Below, piece after piece: positions 27,516-37,639 of a DNA stretch of 64,000 nucleotides (positions are counted from its first letter, which is position 1; each line of letters starts with the position of its first letter). The notes below the pieces were generated by a model. That model did no database searches, was not told where the DNA came from, and saw nothing but the letters and a program-made list of their open reading frames with translations. The stretch is from positions 280,825,925 through 280,889,924 of the forward strand of contig JBAIZL010000001.1 in the NCBI GenBank assembly GCA_036971475.1, given 5' to 3'. Position numbers and translations under genes: made by a program. The DNA comes from Prosapia bicincta (taxonomy: Eukaryota; Arthropoda; Insecta; Hemiptera; Cercopidae).

Positions 27516-28249
27516 AAGTTTAAGTTTATAGGTTTTTGCTAATAGCTTTTATAGTTCTTCTGTTTACATTATTTATTTTATTGTTATTGTTTAAAATTTA
27601 TTTCCATATGAATAGTGGCATTTGCCCCTACAAGCCCATAATAGAAATATTATTTTACAGTAGGCTACCTTCTTAATAAGCTGACTAATTCAATGAATAC
27701 ATTCTAAAAACACATAAAACTAATAAAAGGTTCTATAAACGTTTCATGACACGTAATTAAAAATGATAATTTAGATTAAGTACTGTAGAAAAGTACTGTA
27801 GAAATGTACTGACAGAATAGTAAACCTGTTATTAATGCCGCTAATAGATTACAAAATTATTACTTTTATCTGAAAGGATAGTTTCAGGGTATTGGTCAGT
27901 ATGACTAGCGTCACCTAAGTAGTACTGGAAAAATAGTGAACATATAGCCTACAGGATTATACCTTCTGGTATAGGTGATAGAAGGGTATTAGGGCATCTC
28001 GTGTGCAGGGAGGCGTGTCTGAGGTAAACCTAATTTCTCTCGGGGCTATACAATGATGTCTATTAGTTATACCTTGTAAAAAAAAAGGAAGTTTAGAAGC
28101 AGTTAACACTCAAGAAAATAGGTAATGATTTTCTGGTTATGTAATTAGGGGAGGACTTTGGCCTCTACTTGGGTTGAGTCTCAAGCGGAGCTCTCAGACT
28201 ACCAACCGGTGGATGAAAAGAGAAACATATAGATAAGAAAAATTATGAG
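27516..28249. other. Non-coding stretch
   Basis: No recognised feature. Confidence 0.4.
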
Positions 28250-28600
28250 GTTCCCTACGAGCTACACGAAGACCACTTATACAACAAACATTGTGGGAAA
28301 TGTAAAAGAGCATGTATATATCCACTGCTGACTCAAACTAACTAAATTCTGAGCAGTGTAGTAGCTTTACTACTACTTACTAAGGCTAGCAGTAACAGGG
28401 AAACTATGAACTGTGAACCGGGAAAGAACGTGAACTACAAAAAATAAAGTTAAAAGTTATTCTTTGGAAAATTAGACATAGGACGAATTAAAGTTTTTCC
28501 TGTGAATTTGAAAATTTATTTAAAGAATAAAATCATAAAGACAATTGAACAAGAAAACACTTTTCACTGAAAGTTAAAAGTACTTTGTTCATTAATCATG
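28250..28600. repeat. Segmental duplicate flanking a minisatellite, copy 1
   Basis: Landmarks GAGCTACACGAAGACCACTT, ACAGCAAACATT-like and TTTTCACTGAAAGTTAAAAG recur in the same order at 29905-30290. Copy 1 lies left and copy 2 right of the 35-bp array, implying a larger direct duplication with the array between. Confidence 0.75.
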
Positions 28601-28707
28601 CAATAAAAAAAAACGTATTCTCAGTCAGGGAAAATAAATTTGTGTAGATTAGCTATCCCATCTTTTAAAAGATAGGTTAGAATTAGTAACCACTCAGGAA
28701 AGGACGT

Positions 28708-29019
28708 ACCTTATACTCGGTGGAAGAAATGAGAACCAACCTACCTTCTACTCGGTGGAAGAAATGGGAACCAACCTACCTTCTACTTGGTGGAAGAAAT
28801 GAAAACCAACCTACCTTCTACTCGGTGGAAGAAATGGGAACCAACCTACCTTCTACTCGGTCGAAGAAATGGGAACCAACCTACATTCTACTCGGTGGAA
28901 GAAATGGGAACCAACCTACCTTCTACTCAGTGGAAGAAATAGGACCAACCTACCTTCTACTCGGTGTAAAAAATGGGAACCAACCTACATTCTACTCGGT
29001 CGAAGAAATGGGAACCAAC
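28708..29019. repeat. 35-bp minisatellite, left part
   Basis: About nine units with landmarks ACCAACCTACCTTCTACTCG and GTGGAAGAAATGGGA. Small variants include GTCGAAG, TACATTC and a one-base deletion at AATAGGACC. The array is interrupted at 29020 by the hAT element and resumes at 29751. Confidence 0.97.
29012..29019. repeat. 8-bp target-site duplication, left
   Basis: GAACCAAC sits immediately left of the hAT terminal repeat; the identical 8-mer is at 29751-29758. The octamer is part of the 35-bp unit, so chance identity is conceivable, but its exact adjacency to both termini and the 8-bp size match hAT integration. Confidence 0.9.
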
Positions 29020-29062
29020 CAGGCGCGTATCCTGCGACTTGCTTTGAGGGGGCGATCGATGC

Positions 29063-29065
<3 letters not shown>

Positions 29066-29131
<66 letters not shown>

Positions 29132-29157
29132 GTGTGTGTGTGTGTGCGTGTGCGTGT

Positions 29158-29218
<61 letters not shown>
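29066..29218. repeat. (TA)n(TG)n microsatellite inside the hAT element
   Basis: TA at 29066-29121 followed by TG with GCG interruptions to 29218. All Tyr-Ile and Cys-Val frames here are repeat artefacts. Confidence 0.97.
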
Positions 29219-29220
<2 letters not shown>

Positions 29221-29252
29221 TGCGCACGCGTGCGTGTATGTAAAAACATAGA

Positions 29253-29330
29253 ACAGAAAAAGTTCTTTCACCGCTTGCGTTAGAAATCGGTATCGTGATA
29301 AAGATTCGTAGCAAATTAGACTTTTTAATA
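29253..29330 (-). pseudogene. hAT transposase dimerisation-domain remnant
   Basis: Roughly 25 codons in one frame read SNLLRIF then TIPISNASGERTFSV, the conserved hAT C-terminal dimerisation motif. Downstream the frame runs into the TG microsatellite. No BED finger or RNase H-like catalytic residues remain, so it cannot encode an active transposase. Confidence 0.85.
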
Positions 29331-29750
29331 AATAATTATTCCAATTTCGATAACACTTATGGCTAGAGAATATTATTAATTTCATAATAAGCTATTATTA
29401 TAAAAATGGTTTATTATAATATAAGTCGTTATTCTTCCAACACGAACAATTCCGGAGTCAACTGAGAATATTACGCTTGCAAAATTACGTATTGAAAATC
29501 ATATGTTCGAGACTAACCTTCACTAGCACTTAAAACGTTTAGACGTTTACGAGGGTATGCCGAGGGAACGCGTCACATTTTCAAATTAAAAATTAAAATT
29601 TTATTTACAATAAAAGACGAATTAACTTAAGTAAAAGTCTAATTTAATAGAAAGTCCTAATTTAATAACATATTGTCGATTTTTAACCCAAAGTTCTTGA
29701 GGGTTGGGGGGCGATCGCCCCATCGCCCCCCCCCCTTGGATACGCGCGTG

Positions 29751-29890
29751 GAACCAACCTATCTTCTACTCGGTCGAAGAAATGGGAACCAACCTTCCTT
29801 CTACTCGGTGGAAGAAATAGGACCAACCTACCTTCTACTCGTTGTAAGAAATAGGAACCCACCTACATTCTACTAGGTGGAAGAAATGGG
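29751..29890. repeat. 35-bp minisatellite, right part
   Basis: About four units continue the array after the hAT element, beginning with the second GAACCAAC. Joining 29019 to 29759 would restore a normal unit, so the array predates the insertion. Confidence 0.95.
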
Positions 29891-29904
29891 AAACAATATA
29901 AGAG

Positions 29905-30290
29905 GGTGTCTATGAACTACACGAAAATCGCTTATACAGCAAACATTATGGTAATCTTAAGCGAACATGGGTATATGTCCTGCAGACTCAACAAACGAAA
30001 TAGGGCATTGTAGGTTATTTAAAGCTAGTACTAACTATGTAACCATGAACTGTAAACAGGGGAGGAAAGTGAACTAGAGAAGGAAAAAATGTAAAAAGAT
30101 ATTGTATGTGGATTGCTTAGGATGAATAAACGGAAACGAATAAAAGTATTAATATTCGAATTTGGAAATGTATTTAAATAATAAAGTCATAAATAAAAAA
30201 AAGTATATGACAATATGAATAAGTAAAGAAAGACAATATGAATAACAAAAAAAGTAAAATACTTTTCACTGAAAGTTAAAAGTACAAGTC
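29905..30290. repeat. Segmental duplicate flanking a minisatellite, copy 2
   Basis: Diverged copy of 28250-28600: GAACTACACGAAAATCGCTT, ACAGCAAACATTATGG, AACTATGAACTGTAAAC-like and TTTTCACTGAAAGTTAAAAG in the same order, with several small indels. Confidence 0.75.
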
Positions 30291-30827
30291 CTGCGTAGTT
30301 CACTAAAACCAGAAATGGAAGACAAAATGAAAAAAAGATTCAAAATGAGCCATGAAGCTATTACGGATTATATGACAAAGGAAAACAAAAATGCCATTCT
30401 TTTAATAAATACATGAATGGACGATGTTGACAACTACCCAACAATGGAAGTATCAAAAAGTCAAAAGTTATTAAAAACGTTCGAGCAAAATTTTAAAACG
30501 CCTAACCCTTGCTTTTGCAGAAAAATCGCAGATATGAAATAAGAATTATATTATACTACAAAATAACAATCATCCCTGGAACTCTCAAACCTTGGTACAA
30601 CCTAAGTATTTAAGGAAAGCCTCAGGTTGTTTGATCCTAATAGCTTTTATTGAAATGTCATAACTCCTAGGATTTCATTTTTTCGTACCACGGCTACGAA
30701 GAGGAAAACGCAAGTTAGCTTCATTAAGAACATTTTTCAGTTACCAGCAATAGCGTAAATCAATGATCAGTTTTAGAACGTTCCTATGGTTTTTAGAAAA
30801 ACAATAACACTCAATCGTATTAGGCTG

Positions 30828-30830
<3 letters not shown>
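30291..30830. other. Non-coding stretch
   Basis: No recognised feature. Confidence 0.4.
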
Positions 30831-30900
<70 letters not shown>

Positions 30901-30919
30901 AGAGAGAGAGAGAGAGAGA
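30831..30919. repeat. (TA)n(GA)n microsatellite
   Basis: TA to 30896 then GA to 30919, the same junction type as at 18838-18908. Confidence 0.97.
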
Positions 30920-32034
30920 ACAAAAATTTTAAGAAATAATAAAATGTAGCTAATGAACATTAAAAATGTTTTGTAAATTGGTAAAAAAAAATGCATTTAA
31001 TAAAATGGGCTGAAGAAAAATTCCTACAGATACACATCACAGTGTTTAAAATTTTAAAATAAATTCCTGGATAAGGCTTGTCGAGTTAAAATTAAAGAAT
31101 GTAATAAATCTTAAGACACTTACTTTGTTTTACTGATTTCGTGATGACAACGAAATACGCAAATTTTAGTTGAACTCTAACGAATACGTATTGAAAATAA
31201 TTAGTTTCCATGGAAGTTGTTCAACAATACTTTGTTAGAAACCATTTATCTCAGAAGTTTGCCCTAATAACACGGAGAAGAAGCGTGCTCGGATTCCTCC
31301 AGGGCGTTTGAATGAATCTTGCTCGTGAAAATATAATTACATTTATACTTTTATTACTAACAATTAAACCCCAATCGTTACTGTTATGACTAATTGTAAT
31401 AATTTTTCTTTTAATAATTTTATCTCCGTTCATTTTTTATTGAATTCGCTCAAAGTGGTTGTTAAACTGCATTATCAGCTCGAGGGGTTTTAAAAATAAA
31501 TTCGTTATCTCTTACACTTTTATTGTAATTTTAAGTATATTTACTGATATCAGCTTTAAAGCAAATTTATAACTCTTAAGTACTATAGTTTAACAAAATC
31601 TTTCTTTTAAAAAACTTTGGATATATATTCACGAAATGTACAGAAATACCAATGCTTTAAAATTAATACAAATTTTATTTATAATAATAAAATGAATATC
31701 TCTTTAGAGGATTTGGTGTTGTTTTTAGCTGCGGTCTCGGCTATTGGTACGCTTTGTTCTCCATGGATATTCTCCAGACTTTCCTCTCTTGCTCAGAACT
31801 GTGGACCTAACAAGCCCGAATTATCCAGTCTACTGGGCCTCTGTCCTTGGCTTTTGGAACGCCCTGTGCCTTAAATTAGTCATAGTTACATAACATATGA
31901 GAAAAGCACAGCTGGTTTTTATTCCGTTTCAAAATTTTTAAAATAGTTATACAACCTTCGTTAAAGTTTTATTATATTAATCGACACATTATTGAAAAAA
32001 TAATTAAAAATCTATTTCAAATCGTATTATATAA
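30920..32034. other. Non-coding; one unassigned short frame
   Basis: A plus-strand frame at 31617-31874 (85 codons) encodes a hydrophobic stretch followed by Cys/Pro/Leu-rich sequence. I recognise no family and no splice context, so it is not called as a gene. Confidence 0.3.
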
Positions 32035-32597
32035 TACAGGGTGGCGCACATAAAACTTAGCCGAGATTGTATAATGTTTATGTCTAATCAAGGGAAATTC
32101 CCTTTTTTTCCTTATCATGTACAACCTGCAAATGTAAAGGCACAATAGCGTAGCAAACACCCCTGATGTAGACTGGTTACTATTCAATGGAACAGAGTGT
32201 TTTTATTGTAGAGTGCTATGTCCAAAGCGGTTCAATTAATGAAAGGCGTGAAAAGTTTCGCGAGAAAAACGCAGAGAGGATTCCTGGCAAGAGGATGGTT
32301 CAAGTGTGTTGTTACGAAAATGACGTAGTACGAGCATAATTGTAAATACATCCAGAAATTTAGTCGGAATTTGTGTAGTTGTTGCTAACATCGCAGCTCG
32401 TATAGAACAAAGTCCGTAAGTATACTCGGCATTCATTATAGCAAGCTGGGGTGTGACGCAGATCATGCCAAAGAGTTCCACACTTTCATTCTTGTATTTA
32501 TAAATTGTTACAATAATCCAAGATGTGTCGTAGATAAACAGATTTCATTTCAATTATGTTGCATTTTTTATGGGGCTACTTATATGTGCGCCACGTA
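32035..32597 (+). mobile_element. Tc1/mariner-type element, internally deleted
   Basis: The ends share inverted GTGGCGCACATA: TACAGGGTGGCGCACATAAA at 32035-32054 against the reverse complement of TATATGTGCGCCACGTA at the right end, with a short indel next to each TA. An ATG at 32187 opens MEQSVFIVECYVQSGSIN followed by RIPGKRMVQ, the N-terminal helix-turn-helix typical of a mariner-like transposase group common in insects. About 80-100 bp later, in other frames, comes a second helix-turn-helix-like segment (IEQSP, then RRSCQRV). The catalytic domain is missing. At about 560 bp the element is less than half the usual length of a full element. Confidence 0.75.
32187..32490 (+). pseudogene. Mariner-like transposase DNA-binding region, broken
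   Basis: The first 39 codons (32187-32303) are uninterrupted and match the N-terminal DNA-binding part. The reading frame then shifts and meets stops. The second binding segment is only recoverable in shifted frames. No DDE/D residues are present. Confidence 0.7.
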
Positions 32598-33362
32598 CAT
32601 ATATATGATATATACACGTATATATAATATAGGATATACAGGTATATGAAATACATAAAAATTGTTATAATAGTATACTGCTCGTTTATATACTAAATTA
32701 CAAAAACATAAATCTTTTGCCTTCTTTAGCGAAATCATTCGTTCTATGGCTTGTCGCATACGTGTCTTCTCCGTCTAATAGAACTACCTATAAGCACAGA
32801 TACATCTATCGGAATAAATTATTCTGACGCAAGGATATCTTCTAAACTACATGTATGCAGTGATAAGGATATACAATAGATGATATCGCTAGGGAATATT
32901 TCTATACTCACCACATGTAGGTAGTAAAGATTTTACAAAATTAATAAACAATGTAACAGTTATAATAACTTTCACGCATTTAAATATTCAACATATTCTA
33001 AAAGATAATATTTTTAGGCGTGCCTGATACTTTACGTCCCGAAAACCCCTAATTGTCCTGAAAACTGCGCCTGAAAATTGTCCAAAAGCCAAACAGCGCT
33101 AATAATCGATTAACGCTACAAGCTATTTTCGTTTCCTTAATGGTTATTTGAAGGTTATGTTTAAATAATGTTCAAGGACAATTTCCTATACATTCGTAAA
33201 TATCGTCTAATTCATTAAATAATTGATAACGTACTATTAACTACAAAAAACAGTTTTTATTACTCGTATATTATATACTGTACTATATATTATTCAAATG
33301 AAAATTTATTTTCAAGTATTCAATTTGTCACTTATTAAAATTTTAATTGATAACTCACCAAA
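32598..33362. other. AT-rich non-coding stretch
   Basis: No recognised feature. Confidence 0.4.
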
Positions 33363-33605
33363 ACTAATTCACACTCTCCCTACATATTTCTTCTTCAAGT
33401 TTTCATACTTTTTATTCATCCACTTTAGTTCGAATACTTTTTAAACTTAATAGGTGATTATATTTGAAGTTAATAAAGTCTTTCAAATATAAATTAATTA
33501 ATTAGGTTTATTGCTTTAGTTCGGATTCGAACTGTATGACATGTTTGAAATCCAGTACTCAACTGATGTATCTGAACTTTAGTGGATGAGTAAAAACATT
33601 TTACC
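33363..33605 (-). repeat. Rep-A family copy, truncated
   Basis: It contains the inverted 3' module (AACTAATTCACACTCTCCCT, then TTTTTATTCATCCACTTTAG) and a diverged tRNA-like block at 33519-33572, in which TCGGATTCGAACTG is the B-box-like part. The 5' half is missing. A short (TA)n tract at 33607-33632 follows. Confidence 0.65.
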
Positions 33606-33632
33606 ACGATATATATATATATATATATATAG

Positions 33633-34004
33633 TGTACACTAGTAGTAGTAGTTTAATTGCAATTATTTAATAAAGAGGTTAAAATATATTTTTTCTTTAA
33701 CGATTCAAGTGGTAATTGAGTTTTAATTTTTTTTTTTTTTTTTTTTTTTTACTTGTTTAATCAGTAATTTTATAACATTTGTATGAACTTATAACTGCAT
33801 TATTTATTCGAGATTTTATTTCTAATGACAATTCCCACGACGAGGTTTTTTCCTGACATTTTATATATTTACCTAAAAAAAACTAAATTTGTCATATATT
33901 CTGAAACAAATTTTTAAAGGTTATTTCTTCTGAATCAAATTACTTGAATTAACGATATTAGATTTTTTACATAGCAATATATTGAACCAACGTTCTACTT
34001 TAGT
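33633..34004. other. Non-coding with a poly-T tract
   Basis: A run of about 24 T lies at 33727-33750. Nothing else is recognised. Confidence 0.5.
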
Positions 34005-34337
34005 TTGAGGATGCTAAGCTTATCGCTTATATTGACTGCTGACGTAATCGTTACGTTTAACCCTAAAGCAACCGGGACTACGGAACCCAATATCTATTTC
34101 ATTAGCAACTCGTTCTGTGGTCTGGAAACTCGATCACTAATTAAGGAATTGGAATTGAAGCTAATTAAAGTTCGGAACGGGGGATTAAACCATGTTGTAA
34201 GTGTCGTCGACAACTTGTGCGGCCTGCCAATAGAACCACAATGCTTTGCCACCCGGCTAAAAAACTTTGGTCACGTGACCGGCTTAATACAAACTTTAAA
34301 GTCGGCACTAACCTTTGAGATATGTATGGAATATTAA
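34005..34337 (+). other. Unassigned 110-codon open frame
   Basis: An ATG-initiated frame with more balanced composition than its surroundings: a hydrophobic N-terminus (LSLSLILTADVIVTF), then mixed residues with three Cys. The N-terminus could pass for a signal peptide, but no cleavage motif or domain is recognisable, and no intron or neighbour supports a gene. Roughly equal chance of a decayed element or random openness. Confidence 0.2.
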
Positions 34338-34699
34338 TATTATTTACCAGAAAACTTTTATTACAGTGGCCTCGTACTTTAATTTAATGTTTTAATTTTT
34401 TACCTTTTGCCTAATTTTGTCTTTGTTAAATCGAAACCATATTTAGGAAGTTTTTTGTTTATATTGACAACAATCTAAATAAAGGTAGGTCATTATGATA
34501 ACAGCAAACATTTTTCTTTAAGTAAATGGAGTCAGTTAAAACTATTTATCTAAACAGGCAACATTAAATAAAGGCCTTATTCCTCCTGTACTCTATTAAA
34601 AAATAACTCCATGACAAACCCTTAGCATATTTATGAAAACAATTAATATACGCTTTCATTAACTCACAACACATTTGTGGAGTTTATTGCTATAATTTG

Positions 34700-35130
34700 A
34701 TTTTAAAATAGAATAGGAATGGGGCTGTGGCAGGGTAGTGATGAGATGTTGTCAGTTCGGACGCATTAACAGTCAACCCGCCACAGCTAGCGACTGAAAA
34801 TGCAGAACGAAGCAAACTACACCACAAGTAAATCACTCTACCACAGTACGATGGTACTGAGCGACGAACGGAAGTTTAACGTCGAATTGGCAACAAGATT
34901 CACCCACGCCGCAAGGTGTGAATTTCTTATTAGCTCAAACGGCTATAATCCCTACTCCCTCTGGTCGATTTCACCTACGCAGAATCCTATTCTGTTTTAA
35001 ATCAAACTATAGTGCATATGGACAAAGGTGTTGTGAGTTAATGAAAGGGTATATGCTCTGTTTTCATAAATATGCTAAAGTTATGTCACCGAGCTATTTT
35101 TTAATAGACTGCCGGAGGAATAGGGCCTTA
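34700..35130. other. GC-richer unassigned block
   Basis: Positions 34720-35000 are richer in G+C than the flanks, with overlapping plus-strand frames (34800-35000 and 34918-35133) that carry no domain I recognise. It could be an exon relic or part of an unknown repeat. Confidence 0.25.
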
Positions 35131-35134
35131 TGAC

Positions 35135-36998
35135 TATACGTACCCGTTATTTAAATGTTCCCTGTTGAAATGAATAATTGTACCTGACTTGCAAATCAAC
35201 CACATTTATTTGTAAAATAATCTCTGCGAGTGTAAACATGATTAAAAAACTTTTCTGTCATTGGTGATAATTTAAGAAGAGATGGATCTCCCCCATTTTA
35301 TTTTACGTTACACAGATCATGTACTATTTAAGATACAGTCTTACGTAATATTTTTCACAAGTTGCTAATAGCCTTCTTAACAACCCCTATCACTTCAAAA
35401 GTTATTTATGCTAATAGAAATAATAAAAAAAGATTTTGCGGTAGATTTTAAAAATGTATTTCAAGTATCCTAATAATTTTTAATTATCAAAGTTTTGATT
35501 AATGATATTGAAACTAGTTAGTTAGAGTGTTCTACATATGTGGTAAAACTTTCAAGGGGTTACGACAAACGGTTCTTGAGAAAACACTGATGTCCGGTAA
35601 AAATATAGCCTACTTTCGCAATTTTCGTAATAAGACAAAATAGAACGTTATACATTTACTCACATTTCAAAACATCCCTGCCTCGCATTCATATGGTTCT
35701 CGTTTCTCTACATTCCTCTTCTTGAGCAAGCACTTGAGCAATCCCTTTCTAATTTTAATTCTACTATGGTTGATAACCGATTCTTGGTAGGTAACAATCA
35801 CGGAGTAACTTTAATCAATAAGTATTTGTTATAAAACTTACACTATTTAGAGTTTCGATATAATTCCTAAGAGAAAATTATAAAAATTTAAATAATTCAG
35901 AAGTATTATTTTACTCTTAAAAAATGTCAGTTTAATAGTTTACATACCAATGGTAATTTTCAAGCCCTAAACCCCCCTTAAAAAGGAAAAGGGCAAATTT
36001 ACGGCTTCGTGCTGATACGTTCTTTTCAGGATATCGACACATATTTTGAAAACTACTTTTGATGAAGGGGAAGTACAGAAAAAGATTTAAAAATGTATCT
36101 TGTTCAGATTGTGCTACTTAAAATTGTTACATTTTATGGAATTTACACGTTCACAGAGAAAGGAATTTCAGAGGAAAGAAAATATATTATTTAATGGAAA
36201 ACTCAACTTGAAATCAGAGCTGCAAAGTCAAAGGAACATAATTGAATTTTGATCATTTCTTTAATAAAAAAAATAATCAAATTTCTTGCTTCAATTTAAA
36301 ACCTTATTGCTTTTAAGATTTCTTTTTAATAACTTTTCTCTCAAACCCTTTTTTACAACGTCAGATTCTTTGTTATAGCATTATACCAACCACTATATTA
36401 CCACACATTCATCTGCAACATGAGATGGTCCTAATGACAGACATCACAATAACAATACTGAAGTTTAAATAACTATAACCGTTACACTAAAAGTCACATG
36501 TATAGACTCCATTTTACCACACAGTGCCAAAAGATGCCATCATGATTGATAACCCAGATTTACTACAAAGCCTTGCAAATCAATAAGGACTGTTCCAAGA
36601 TCTTTTACCCTGACCTCAAGGTAAATTTTATTTTCTCATAAATACTATAGCAAAAATAAAAAAAGAGATTTAAATTCTGAACTAGAGTCCAGACCTTCGA
36701 TCGTTCTCGTTGTCGAAATTATTCTTTTCCTTGGGGAAATTACTTGAAAGTGTGTCAGTTAAATGAAGTCGTACTCTCAGTGACAAAATCTTGTAGTGTT
36801 TAAATCGAACCTGGTATTCAGTTAAAAATTAAATATAAAAAACAAGAACACTTATTTCTAGTAACTATGTTATAGTAACTATGTTCTAGTAACTGTTCAC
36901 ATAAATATTATAATTATTAAAACAATTAATAATTTATAAATTATCTAATTACTATAATTTAAAACCTAATTAAAGGTATGCTAAGTATTATTTTATTT
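35135..36998. other. AT-rich non-coding stretch
   Basis: About 1.9 kb without recognised genes. A small tandem CTAGTAACTATGTT-type triplication occurs near 36860-36890. Confidence 0.45.
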
Positions 36999-37074
36999 AA
37001 TCACTTTAACAATAGTTGACAGGGAAAATAAATGCATCACATTACCATACATAAACAAAACAACAAATAAAATA

Positions 37075-37500
37075 GCCCGCAAATTTCAAAAAACAGGATA
37101 AAAAATAGCATACAAAGCGAATAACAAGTTGCAATACAAAATACAACACGACACCAACAACAAAGATAAACTACAAGCACCAAGCGTATACAAACTAAAC
37201 TGCGACAAATGTAACAAATTCTATATTGAACAAACAGGTCGCAGTTTTAAACAAAGAGTCGAGGAACACAAACAGAACACCAACTAACATAAAAGAAACA
37301 GGACACAAGTACACAGACATTTAGCATAACCTAGATATCCTACACATCAACAAAAAAGGACCACATCTCATCACATTAGAACAATATGAAATTTACAGAT
37401 ATACAAAACACAATGTACGAACATATTAAACGAACAAACACAATACAAATCACACATACTTTTTGATAATATCGAAAAACTGCCTTTAAAACCGTCACCG
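37075..37500 (+). pseudogene. GIY-YIG-like endonuclease of a Penelope-like element
   Basis: One frame reads SVYKLNCDKC then NKFYIEQTGRSFKQR and an EHK motif, closely following the Penelope pattern GVYKL.C..C.kfYIGQTGRsFk.R..EH, including the upstream CxxC pair. The first G of GIY is S and the G of YIG is E, so both signature glycines are changed. Stops occur before and after this block. A downstream NEQTQYKSH-like segment in a shifted frame fits the usual C-terminus. The fragment is non-functional. Confidence 0.8.
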
Positions 37501-37529
37501 CTTGACCCGAACACTCCCAACAGAAGACA

Positions 37530-37569
37530 CTGATGAAGATCGCCACATAGCGATCGAAAACGTTATGTC
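37530..37569 (+). ncRNA. Hammerhead-ribozyme-like motif next to the Penelope-like endonuclease
   Basis: CTGATGA (37530-37536) is followed by one extra A, a perfect 6-bp stem GATCGC/GCGATC (37538-37543 with 37550-37555) closed by CACATA, then GAAAA (37556-37560), a small ACG...TGT stem, and GTC at 37567-37569. The order matches hammerhead boxes, stem II and cleavage triplet. Deviations are one extra base before stem II and one extra A in GAAA; no clear stem I is visible. It is likely a decayed copy. Confidence 0.5.
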
Positions 37570-37639
37570 TCAGTAAACTTTCACAAATTTACAAAATTTA
37601 AAGTTCGGATGGTCATAAACTATTGTTAAAGTGATTAAT

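Larger units (their letters stand above)
29020..29750 (-). mobile_element. hAT-family DNA transposon, 731-bp deletion derivative
   Basis: The ends are CAGGCGCGTATCC (29020-29032) and the reverse complement of CACGCGCGTATCC (29738-29750), 12 of 13 matching and starting with CA as hAT ends do. Subterminal GGGGGCGATCG occurs near both ends. The element splits a 35-bp minisatellite and is flanked by the exact 8-bp duplication GAACCAAC. On the minus strand at about 29253-29315 the peptide TIPISNASGERTFSV matches the hAT C-terminal dimerisation domain. The rest of the transposase is deleted. A (TA)n/(TG)n tract of about 155 bp (29066-29218) lies between the domain and one end. Confidence 0.93.
36999..37636 (+). 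mobile_element. Penelope-like element fragment bracketed by a 19-bp inverted repeat
   Basis: AATCACTTTAACAATAGTT (36999-37017) is exactly reverse-complemented at 37618-37636. Between them lie a GIY-YIG-type endonuclease fragment and a hammerhead-like motif. Penelope-like elements are known to carry a C-terminal GIY-YIG endonuclease and hammerhead motifs in their terminal repeats, so the three observations agree. The reverse transcriptase is absent. Confidence 0.75.

Noticed and set aside
32236..32481. 81-codon minus-strand frame
   Set aside because: It is the antisense shadow of the plus-strand transposase relic starting at 32187.
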